Below, piece after piece: positions 1 to 5,397 of a stretch of 5,927 nt of DNA; the first letter of the stretch is position 1; each line of letters begins with the position of its first letter. The DNA is from Gemmatimonadota bacterium (lineage in GTDB: Bacteria > Gemmatimonadota > Gemmatimonadetes > Longimicrobiales > Gaopeijiaceae). The stretch is taken from the NCBI GenBank assembly GCA_026713345.1, contig JAPOOQ010000360.1, positions 1 to 5,927 of the forward strand, read 5' to 3'. The position numbers were made by a program, and so were the translations under genes. Under the pieces are notes generated by a model. That model saw nothing but the letters and a program-made list of their open reading frames with translations. It did not search any database and was not told where the DNA came from.

Positions 1-1
1 C

Positions 2-1345
2 CTCGGGATGGAGAGCGGCCGGGCGATGGCGCGCGTGGGCGGGAGGATCTTCACCGCCCAGGACGTCGCGTCGCTCTTCCTCCGGGAGGTGATCCGCACG
101 CTCGAGGCGCGGTTTGACGATGAGGTCACCGACATCACCATCGCCACGCCGAGCGGGTTCTACGAGACGTACCGCGCCGAACTGCAGGCGATCCTGCGGA
201 GGGTGAAACGACGCGGCTGGTGGGAACGGATCCGGGCGCGTCTCCGGCGCAGGCCGGCCGGGATCGTGTTCCGCACCCTCGACGAGCCCGTTGCGGCCGC
301 GCTGGGCTACGGTGTGGATGTGGGGCGCCCCGCCACCCTCGTCGCCTTCGATTTCGGCGGCGGATCGATGGAAGCGGCGGTGGTAAGGACCCACGGCGCG
401 CGGACGGTGGAGACCGGCCGGTCGGAGGTGCTGGCGAAGCAGGCCGTCGAGCTCGGCGGTGACGATGTCGACCGCTGGATTCTGGAGCGCTTCGTCCCGG
501 CGGCGCTACACGACTGGCCCGAGTGGGAGGTCGCGCTGAGGTGGGAGGCGGAGCGCGTGAAGCTGCTCGCGAGCGCGGGAAACGAGGGTCATTTCACCTT
601 CCGCAACGAGTCCTACGGGAAGCTGGACTACCAGGTCCTGCGCGATATCCTTGCCGGGAACGGTCTGTACGCGCGGATGCGGGAGCTCCTCGACGCTCTC
701 CTCACCGAGCTGCGGACCCGGCACGGGGTGGCTGAGAGCGACATCGACGACGTCATCCTCGAGGGCGGGTCCACCCTGCTCCCGGAAGTGCGCAACGTCG
801 TGGGCGACATGCTCGGCCGCGCCAAGGTGCGGGAGTGGCTTCCCTTCGAGGCCGTGGCGCGCGGCGCCTGCATCTTCGCGGGAGGCGCGCACGTCGAGGA
901 CTTCATCTACCACGACTATGCGATTCGCCTCCTGCCCGACGGCGACGGCGATCCCGAATACGAGTTGCTCATCCCCGGTGGAACGCGCTTCCCGACGGTC
1001 GACAACTTCGTGACGCGCTACTACGCCTCCGGCTTCGACGGCCAGCGGCACATCAACCTCTTCATCTGCGAGGTGGGGCGCGTGGCCGGGCGTCCGGTCG
1101 CATGGACGGAGCGGGCCAGCGGCTCGCGCTATTTCGTGCCCCGGACCGCGGGTGAACGGGCGTTCTGCCTGTGCCTCAACGAAGCGGATCCGGCGCTGCC
1201 GCTGAGCCCGGCCGGCAGGGGAACCGCGCCCCGGTTGCGCGTGACCTATTCGGTTGACGGGAACCGGTGGCTCTGTGTTACCGTACACGACCTGCAACGA
1301 AAAACCGACTTGAAGGTCAGGCACCCGGTGATACGACTGCGATGA
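2..1345 (+). CDS. Hsp70-family (DnaK-like) chaperone ATPase, 5' end cut by window
   Basis: This is an Hsp70-type ATPase lacking its N-terminus: the frame is open to the left edge, so the first phosphate loop and the catalytic lysine lie outside. Counting from the Met codon at 8, I see counterparts of DnaK motifs in order: FTAQDVASLFL (15-25), ITIATPSGFYETYRAEL (43-59, like ITVPAxFxxxQR), DEPVAAALGYG (92-102, like NEPTAAALAYG), DFGGGSME (115-122, phosphate 2), LGGDDVD (149-155), and the adenosine motif LEGGSTLLPEV (251-261) followed by FEAVARGA (280-287). Residues 300-445 fit a beta-sandwich substrate-binding domain ending in LRVTYSVDGN. The protein stops there, so the alpha-helical lid and C-terminal tail of DnaK are absent. 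A 17-residue Arg-rich insertion sits at 64-82. The annotated Met is probably internal, since Hsp70 NBDs start about 110-140 residues further upstream. The stop overlaps the next start by 4 bases. It is likely cytoplasmic; the client is unknown. Family assignment is firm and the role is inferred. Confidence 0.9.
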   Translation, partial: LGMESGRAMARVGGRIFTAQDVASLFLREVIRTLEARFDDEVTDITIATPSGFYETYRAELQAILRRVKRRGWWERIRARLRRRPAGIVFRTLDEPVAAALGYGVDVGRPATLVAFDFGGGSMEAAVVRTHGARTVETGRSEVLAKQAVELGGDDVDRWILERFVPAALHDWPEWEVALRWEAERVKLLASAGNEGHFTFRNESYGKLDYQVLRDILAGNGLYARMRELLDALLTELRTRHGVAESDIDDVILEGGSTLLPEVRNVVGDMLGRAKVREWLPFEAVARGACIFAGGAHVEDFIYHDYAIRLLPDGDGDPEYELLIPGGTRFPTVDNFVTRYYASGFDGQRHINLFICEVGRVAGRPVAWTERASGSRYFVPRTAGERAFCLCLNEADPALPLSPAGRGTAPRLRVTYSVDGNRWLCVTVHDLQRKTDLKVRHPVIRLR

Positions 1346-2652
1346 GCTTCCTCAAGGCCCTCTTCGGGCCGAGCCGCAAGGAGATCTGGCAGCAGCTCTC
1401 CAGGGAGATTGGTGGGCACTTCCATGAAGGCGGCTTCTTGGCCCAATCTGCCGTCCAGGCGCGTGCGGGCGACTGGATCGTCACGCTCGACACGGTCACG
1501 CACGGCGACGGCAAGACGAACCAGACGTACACGAGGCTCCGCGCTCCCTACTTCAATCCGGCGGGTTTCCGGTTCGAAGTCTACCGGGCGAGCGTCTTCA
1601 GCGGGCTGGGGAAGGCCCTGGGGATGCAGGACATCGAGGTCGGGCACCCTCGTTTCGATGACGCCTTCATGATCAAGGGGAATGCACCGCGGCGCGTGCG
1701 GCGGCTCTTCGACAACAAGCGGATCCGTCGTCTCATCGATGCCCAGCCCAGGATTCACCTGTCCGTCAAGGGGCACGAAGGGTGGTTCAGCAAGTTCCCC
1801 GCCGGGGTCGACGAGCTTCACTTCCAGTCGCTCGGGGTCATCAAGGATCTGGGGCAGCTCCGGACCCTGTTCGACCTCTTCGCCGAGGTGCTGCAGCAAA
1901 TCTGCCACGAGGGAAGGGCGTATGAGGACGATGTCCGGATCCACATCCGGCGCCTGCGCGCGCCCGGGGGCCGGATCGAGGACAACAAGTACGTTCTCTG
2001 GGAAAGCTACGGATTCCGCCGCGACGCGGCAGACGCGCTCGGCCGACTGGGGGACCCCACGGCGGTTCCGGACCTCGCGTCCGTGCTATGGGACGACGAC
2101 GCCCAGCTCAGGGCCCTGGCGATCGAGGCACTCGCAAAGATTGGGCACGGAGATGCGATCGCCCCCCTGATTCCTCTGCTCGGGGACAGCCGGAAGGCGG
2201 AAGGTCGGCCCATTCAGGACCGAGTCGCCGAGGCGTTGGGTCAGCTGGGCGAAGGGGAGCTGGTCGACGCCGTGCTTGCGGCGGTCGGGGGCGATTTCAC
2301 GCGTCTCAAGGCGCGCGGCGGAGAATACCGGGCGGAGATCATCGCGGCGCTCGCCGGCGCGGTCGAGGGGGAGGCGGGCCGGCACGCGGCGGACGCGCTC
2401 GGCGAGATCCATGCCGTGGAAGCGCTGCCCCGCCTGCGCGAAATCCTGCGGAGCTACAGCGTGACGGAGGTGACGGAACTGGCGGTCACGCGCACGATCA
2501 GGAAGCTCGAGGCGCGGGCATCGCTTCCTCGCGCCGCCTCGGCGGCCGATGCGCAGGCCGACACGCTGCCGCGCGCGGCGCGGGAACCGGGGCCGGAAAC
2601 CGGGACGTTGCCGCGGGGGGCGCGGGGGCCGGGGGGGCGGCCGGGGTCGTAG
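1342..2652 (+). CDS. HEAT-repeat protein with N-terminal domain of unknown function, coupled to Hsp70 gene
   Basis: A predicted 436-residue soluble protein. I chose ATG 1342 because it overlaps the Hsp70 stop as ATGA, the signature of translational coupling; the in-frame GTG at 1267 would add 25 residues lying inside the Hsp70 gene. There is no strong Shine-Dalgarno (only GGTG at 1327-1330), which suits reinitiation. Residues 1-220 form a domain I cannot name. Its core FNPAGFRFEVYRASVFSGLG (71-90), GMQDIEVG and FDDAFMIKGN (105-114) vaguely resembles DUF3137-type proteins. Residues 227-372 are about four HEAT/PBS-lyase-like helical repeats: RRDAADALGRLGDPTAVPDL, then LRALAIEALAKIGHGDAIAPLI, then a third at 290-319 and a fourth at 328-372. 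The tail (393-436) is Pro/Gly/Arg-rich with three LPR motifs. HEAT arrays are protein-binding scaffolds, so partnership with the Hsp70 is plausible but unproven. The exact C-terminus depends on long G homopolymers. Confidence 0.88.
   Translation: MSFLKALFGPSRKEIWQQLSREIGGHFHEGGFLAQSAVQARAGDWIVTLDTVTHGDGKTNQTYTRLRAPYFNPAGFRFEVYRASVFSGLGKALGMQDIEVGHPRFDDAFMIKGNAPRRVRRLFDNKRIRRLIDAQPRIHLSVKGHEGWFSKFPAGVDELHFQSLGVIKDLGQLRTLFDLFAEVLQQICHEGRAYEDDVRIHIRRLRAPGGRIEDNKYVLWESYGFRRDAADALGRLGDPTAVPDLASVLWDDDAQLRALAIEALAKIGHGDAIAPLIPLLGDSRKAEGRPIQDRVAEALGQLGEGELVDAVLAAVGGDFTRLKARGGEYRAEIIAALAGAVEGEAGRHAADALGEIHAVEALPRLREILRSYSVTEVTELAVTRTIRKLEARASLPRAASAADAQADTLPRAAREPGPETGTLPRGARGPGGRPGS
2518..2643 (+). 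repeat. Three diverged 42-nt tandem units encoding 14-residue LPR repeats
   Basis: The 3' end of the HEAT gene has three consecutive 42-nt units at 2518-2559, 2560-2601 and 2602-2643. They encode ASLPRAA..., DTLPRAA... and GTLPRGA..., so the Leu-Pro-Arg core recurs at residues 395, 409 and 423, exactly 14 apart. Units 2 and 3 also share AR.PG after the core. DNA identity between units is modest, so any duplication is old or the spacing is kept by selection. Confidence 0.7.
2615..2646 (+). other. G-quadruplex-type motif at 3' end of HEAT gene
   Basis: Four G-tracts of 6, 5, 7 and 4 (2615-2620, 2624-2628, 2631-2637, 2643-2646) are separated by loops of 3, 2 and 5 bases on the coding strand, so both the DNA and the mRNA fit the classical G-quadruplex pattern. 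It ends three bases before the TAG stop and just ahead of the junction hairpin. It could pause ribosomes or polymerase at the gene end. It is also a likely site of sequencing indels. Confidence 0.6.
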
Positions 2653-2679
2653 GCGCCGGGAGACCGTCCCTCAGGCGCC
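2652..2679. terminator. GC-rich hairpin between convergent HEAT and GYD genes
   Basis: GGCGCC (2652-2657) pairs with GGCGCC (2674-2679), and GGGA (2658-2661) pairs with TCCC (2667-2670), giving a 10-bp stem with a 5-nt loop and a 3-nt TCA bulge; that TCA is the GYD stop codon read in reverse. The hairpin fills the 18-bp gap between the convergent stops, so it could serve both strands. There is no T-run on either side, so it is not a canonical intrinsic terminator. Confidence 0.35.
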
Positions 2680-2991
2680 CGGCAACCGGTACGGGACGGA
2701 CTTCCCTACTGCTTCGTCCACGGTCTCCGGGGTGAGCAGAACGGTCACGGATACCGTGAGCGCACCTGCGGCGGCGATGTTCAGCGAGAGCGCGGTCGCT
2801 GCCGCTTCGTCGGGGAGGTCGGCGATCAGATAGAGGTCGCATTCGCCGAACGCGTAGTAGAACCCCTCCAGAGTGCCGCCCGCGCCCTCGATCGTCTGAC
2901 GCAGGGCAGCCTCCCGGCCGGTGCCGCCCTCGGCGAGCAGCCCCTTCAGACCGGATTGCGTGTAGCTGGTTTTGAACATGTACTTGGCCAT
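2671..2991 (-). CDS. GYD domain-containing small protein
   Basis: A 106-residue protein of the GYD family (PF08734), which are small alpha/beta proteins of about 95-110 residues with a ferredoxin-like fold and no established biochemical role. The family pattern spans nearly the whole length: KYMFKTSYTQSGLKGLLAEGG at the N-terminus, then R.AALRQTIEGAGGTLEGFYYAFGE (26-50), the signature region FGECDLYLIADLPD (48-61, where GYD is replaced by ECD), ALSLNIAAAGAL, and the C-terminal TVLLTPETVDEAVGKSV.YR.PGA. I chose the ATG at 2991 rather than the upstream one at 3084 because family homology begins at MAKYMF and an AGAGGA ribosome site lies 4 nt before it. The 31 extra residues of the longer frame show no family similarity. 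It lies 108 bp downstream of the flavoprotein gene on the same strand and may be cotranscribed or have its own promoter. Confidence 0.9.
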   Translation of the reverse strand: MAKYMFKTSYTQSGLKGLLAEGGTGREAALRQTIEGAGGTLEGFYYAFGECDLYLIADLPDEAAATALSLNIAAAGALTVSVTVLLTPETVDEAVGKSVPYRLPGA

Positions 2992-2995
2992 GCTG

Positions 2996-3001
2996 TCCTC
3001 T
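2996..3001 (-). promoter_or_regulatory. Ribosome binding site fixing the GYD start
   Basis: Read on the minus strand, AGAGGA lies 4 nt before the ATG at 2991. It is the clearest Shine-Dalgarno in the window and decides in favour of the 106-residue form over the longer reading frame. Confidence 0.6.
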
Positions 3002-3023
3002 TTGCCCAGGGTGGGTCCGTGCT

Positions 3024-3047
3024 GGAATGGTGAAATGTAGTCATTCC
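3024..3047 (-). promoter_or_regulatory. Inverted repeat GGAATG-N12-CATTCC upstream of GYD gene
   Basis: A perfect 6-bp inverted repeat with a 12-nt centre lies 33-56 nt upstream of the GYD start. It extends outward through one C-G pair and two G-T wobbles. On the minus strand its centre contains TACATT (3039-3034), a passable -10 element, but no good -35 hexamer is present at 16-19 nt. It could be an operator over a promoter internal to the flavoprotein-GYD pair, or an mRNA stem-loop in the 5' leader. Confidence 0.3.
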
Positions 3048-3099
3048 GGTGCCCCCGCACACGGCAATCCGTGCCGGATAGCATGTAGGCAACCGACCC

Positions 3100-4464
3100 T
3101 CACGCCCGCGCCTTCCTGAACCGCCAGCCGTGCAGGATGCTGCCATAGTGGTTGAACGTGCGGCGCGCTTCCGCGTCGTCGAAGGGATAGTCGGCGCCGA
3201 TCCGGGTTGCAGCGGCGAGCCCGCTGACGAAGCACGTCTCCTGGCTGTTGACCAGCGTGTGGGCACCGCAGTGCCACGTCCGTCTCCTGCCTTGAATGAA
3301 GCGGAACAGGGGGACGAGCAGTGCGACGTGCCGCACGTCATGCACAACATGCTGAAACCACCACCTGAAGACGATCTTCCGTTCGTCGATCCTGCTGACC
3401 GGGTTGTAAGTTACAAGACAGGGTTTGTCTGACCGGCCGGCCCACGGCTGCTGGTTGTGCATGATGTAGGTGATTTCATAGTTGTCGGGTCTGGCGCCGT
3501 ATTGTTCAATGTGATTGCTGCGCGTCTCCAGGGGCTTCACTTCGCTGTCCGGCAGCACCGAGGCGTCGGAGTGGACGACCGCATGGTTGTGCAGTTCGCT
3601 CTCGTAGCGCACCGACGAGAGGATATGGCGTTCCAGCATCGTGGGCCGGTCGAGAATCATCAGCGTCTGGTTGGCGTTGCACGCGAAGATCACCTCGTCG
3701 AATGTCTCCTTCACGCCGTCGTCGTCTTCCACCACGACCCGGGACTTCCCTCTGTACACCTTGTGCACCGGGCGGTTGAGGCAGATCCTGTCACGGAAAC
3801 CGGCCGACAGGTTCTCGTAGATGCGCCGGGTTCCCTGGTCCCACGTCTGCATGGGCGTGGCGGATTCGATATCGAAGAACTCCAGGTACCTTGCAAAGAG
3901 CGCCGCGGGCATGTCGAACACGTTCGTCGCCATCAGGAAATTGACGAACATGGGCTTCAGCACCTTGTACCTGAAGTCGCCGGAGAATCCGCCCAGGTTC
4001 AGGAGCGTACCCATGCTGATGTAATTGAACGGATTGAGCGCGTTCAGCAGCTTGGACCGGGCGCGGGTCAGCCAGCCAAAGCGGTGCAGGCGCTTCAGGA
4101 GGCGCTGGAACTTCGCGATTTCGGGCTGGAGCTGCTCCCGGATGTCGGAGTCGAAGTCGTGGGCATACACGCGGCCGCCGTACTTCACGCTGTAGCTGAA
4201 TCTGGTGTCGATCAGGTCGATACCGAACTCCTTCATCAGCAGCATGATGTGCCGGTAGACGGACGGAATACAGGCCGTGACGGAAATGTCGAAGGGAATG
4301 GAGCCGCCGTCATCCTGCGGCATGTCGGCCGTGACGGCATTCCCGCCAATCCGGTCCCGGGCCTCGTACAGGCGAAAGTCGAAACGGTCCGGGTGGTGAT
4401 TCAGCGCCCACGCAGCCGCGAGCCCCGATACGCCTCCGCCGACGATAGCTATGCGTCGGGGCAC
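3100..4464 (-). CDS. FAD-dependent oxidoreductase, amine-oxidase-like (COG2907 type)
   Basis: A 454-residue flavoprotein starting at GTG; no ATG occurs between the upstream in-frame stop at 4531-4533 and this codon. The N-terminus is a textbook dinucleotide-binding fold: RRIAIVGGGVSGLAAAWAL (3-21) with the GGG..SG loop, then the ribose-binding Glu34 in RLYEARDRIGGNAV. Later blocks agree with the COG2907 predicted NAD/FAD-binding protein family: FDEVIFACNANQTLMIL (255-271), YESELHNHAVVHSD.SVLP (287-305), YEITYIMHNQQPWAG (329-343), YNPVSRID (353-360), TWHCGAHTLVN (396-406), and a C-terminal FAD-closing motif FVSGLAAATRIGADYPF (412-428). Members often sit next to cyclopropane-fatty-acid-synthase-type or lipid-modifying enzymes; no such gene is visible here. 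No signal peptide or clear membrane segment is seen. The substrate is unknown; desaturase- or isomerase-like chemistry on a lipid is possible by family analogy. The only downstream neighbour on the strand is the GYD gene. Confidence 0.88.
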   Translation of the reverse strand: MPRRIAIVGGGVSGLAAAWALNHHPDRFDFRLYEARDRIGGNAVTADMPQDDGGSIPFDISVTACIPSVYRHIMLLMKEFGIDLIDTRFSYSVKYGGRVYAHDFDSDIREQLQPEIAKFQRLLKRLHRFGWLTRARSKLLNALNPFNYISMGTLLNLGGFSGDFRYKVLKPMFVNFLMATNVFDMPAALFARYLEFFDIESATPMQTWDQGTRRIYENLSAGFRDRICLNRPVHKVYRGKSRVVVEDDDGVKETFDEVIFACNANQTLMILDRPTMLERHILSSVRYESELHNHAVVHSDASVLPDSEVKPLETRSNHIEQYGARPDNYEITYIMHNQQPWAGRSDKPCLVTYNPVSRIDERKIVFRWWFQHVVHDVRHVALLVPLFRFIQGRRRTWHCGAHTLVNSQETCFVSGLAAATRIGADYPFDDAEARRTFNHYGSILHGWRFRKARA

Positions 4465-4569
4465 GGTCCGCTCTGCTTCACTCGTCGCCCCTGGCGGATC
4501 GGCGGGGGCCGGGTCTGTCAGACCGCCACGTCATTGATCTGTTCTGCAACGCGGAACTTCATGGAGTGA

Positions 4570-4575
4570 AATATA
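4570..4575 (-). promoter_or_regulatory. Putative -10 element (TATATT) for the flavoprotein gene
   Basis: On the minus strand TATATT lies in the 197-bp divergent region, 106 nt upstream of the GTG start. It is the most AT-rich hexamer there. The best -35 at 17-nt spacing is only TTCAGT, so the call rests mainly on the -10. An ATG begins 8 nt after it, opening a 14-codon frame (4562-4518, MKFRVAEQINDVAV). Transcription could therefore start on that ATG. For the plus-strand gene only a weak TAACTT (4608-4613) is seen. Nothing else in 4465-4661 stands out beyond the 8-bp palindrome CGCATGCG at 4600-4607. Confidence 0.3.
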
Positions 4576-4661
4576 GCGCACCCGGCCACTCAACTGAATC
4601 GCATGCGCTAACTTACAGGACATCCGCGCGACCCATCCTCCCACTTCCCACAGGCTGACCG

Positions 4662-5231
4662 ATGACGTTTCGCCCCCGCCCCCCCACCCCCCTCGCCCTC
4701 CTCCTCGCGGCTGCGGCCCTGACCATCCCGGCCACCGCCGCCGCCCAGGAAGCCCCCGCCCCACCCCCCGCTGACCCTGCCGACGTCGAGTCCATCGACG
4801 CGATCATGAAGGCAGTCTACGAAGTCATTTCCGGCGACGCCGGCGTTGTCCGCGACTGGGACCGCTTCCGCTCGCTCTTCGCTCCCGGCGCCACCCTGAG
4901 CCCGGTCGGCAGGTCGCCCGACGGCGCCTACGGACGGCGCCCCATGACCCCGGACGAGTACGCCGAGAACTCGGGCGCCTGGCTCGAACAGAACGGCTTC
5001 CACGAGGTCGAGATCCACCGCGTTACCGAGCAATACGGGGTAATCGCGCACGCATTCAGCACCTACGAGTCACGCAGGTTGGAGACCGACCCGGAGCCCT
5101 TCGCGCGCGGTATCAACTCCTTCCAGCTGCTGAACGACGGCACGCGCTGGTGGGTCGTGTCGATCTACTGGCTGGGGGAGAGCCCCGACCACCCGATCCC
5201 GGCGCAGTATCTGCCGGGGGGCGGGAGCTGA
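4662..5231 (+). CDS. Exported SnoaL/NTF2-like protein of unknown function
   Basis: A 189-residue protein with a Sec-type signal peptide: a basic n-region (MTFRPRPPTP), a hydrophobic stretch LALLLAAAALTIPATA (11-26) and a likely cleavage near AAA-Q (about residue 28), followed by a Pro/Ala-rich linker. The mature part (about 43-189) looks like an NTF2/SnoaL-like cone fold of the DUF4440-like kind: IDAIMKAVYEVISGDAG.VRDWDRFRSLFAPGATLSPV (45-82), a central variable region with MTPDEYAENSGAWLEQNGFHEVEIHRVTEQYGVIAHAFSTYESR (95-138), and a closing strand pair GINSFQLLNDGTRWWVVSIYWLGE (150-173). Such proteins bind small hydrophobic ligands or act as isomerases and hydrolases, but many have no known activity, and no catalytic set is obvious. 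It is probably periplasmic. The ribosome site is weak (CAGG at 4651-4654, 7 nt before ATG). The first codons are extremely C-rich. Confidence 0.85.
   Translation: MTFRPRPPTPLALLLAAAALTIPATAAAQEAPAPPPADPADVESIDAIMKAVYEVISGDAGVVRDWDRFRSLFAPGATLSPVGRSPDGAYGRRPMTPDEYAENSGAWLEQNGFHEVEIHRVTEQYGVIAHAFSTYESRRLETDPEPFARGINSFQLLNDGTRWWVVSIYWLGESPDHPIPAQYLPGGGS
4673..4698 (-). other. Template-strand G-quadruplex motif just inside the NTF2-like gene
   Basis: Four C-tracts of 5, 7, 6 and 3 (4673-4677, 4679-4685, 4687-4692, 4696-4698) with spacers of 1, 1 and 3 bases lie 11-36 bases after the A of the start codon. The minus strand, which is the transcription template here, therefore carries a short-loop G-quadruplex pattern, the most stable kind. 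It encodes the Pro-rich n-region of the signal peptide. Confidence 0.55.
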
Positions 5232-5237
5232 GTCACC

Positions 5238-5253
5238 GGGCCGCTGGTGGCCC
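5238..5253 (+). terminator. Hairpin downstream of NTF2-like gene
   Basis: GGGCC (5238-5242), loop GCTGGT, GGCCC (5249-5253) begins 6 bases after the stop codon. It is followed by TGTTCGC rather than a T-run, so it is at best a weak or factor-assisted terminator. Confidence 0.35.
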
Positions 5254-5275
5254 TGTTCGCAGGAATGAATGTCGC

Positions 5276-5299
5276 ACGTAACGAAATGAACCATTACGT
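5276..5299. promoter_or_regulatory. Inverted repeat ACGTAA-N12-TTACGT in an AT-rich island before the oxygenase gene
   Basis: A perfect 6-bp inverted repeat spanning 24 bp lies in the most AT-rich part of the 166-bp gap 5232-5397, about 100 bp before the oxygenase start. The size and symmetry suit a dimeric repressor operator. Because TTTT follows at 5299-5302, it could instead be a second terminator for the upstream gene. No convincing -35/-10 pair was found in the gap. Confidence 0.35.
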
Positions 5300-5397
5300 T
5301 TTAGTGTTGCCGACTCCGATACCGGATCGTCGCAGGCCGATTTCGGACACACCCGAACCCAAGCCAGCGAGACACTGACGGTTTGAACGTCCCCCCC

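Noticed and set aside
506..1324. 272-codon minus-strand frame
   Set aside because: It is antisense to the Hsp70-like gene, has a low-complexity composition and no motif.
1267..1341. GTG start at 1267 for the HEAT protein
   Set aside because: It would put 25 residues of unrelated sequence inside the Hsp70 gene; the ATGA overlap at 1342 gives a much better start.
1246..1944. 232-codon minus-strand frame
   Set aside because: It crosses the Hsp70/HEAT overlap in antisense and resembles no family; the plus-strand genes explain the region.
2088..2735. 215-codon plus-strand frame overlapping the HEAT repeats
   Set aside because: It is an Arg/Gly-rich frameshifted shadow of the HEAT gene; only relevant if the G-runs are miscounted.
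3067..3079. Small perfect hairpin ATCCG-TGC-CGGAT just after the flavoprotein stop
   Set aside because: A five-base stem with no T-run in the minus direction is too weak to call a terminator.
2992..3084. N-terminal extension of the GYD protein to the ATG at 3084
   Set aside because: The 31 extra residues are not family-like, and the AGAGGA site sits before the ATG at 2991.
3457..4569. 370-codon open frame on the plus strand
   Set aside because: It lies entirely opposite the flavoprotein gene, which shows clear family motifs. The plus frame gives a His/Val-rich sequence with no recognisable domain, typical of antisense frames in GC-rich DNA.
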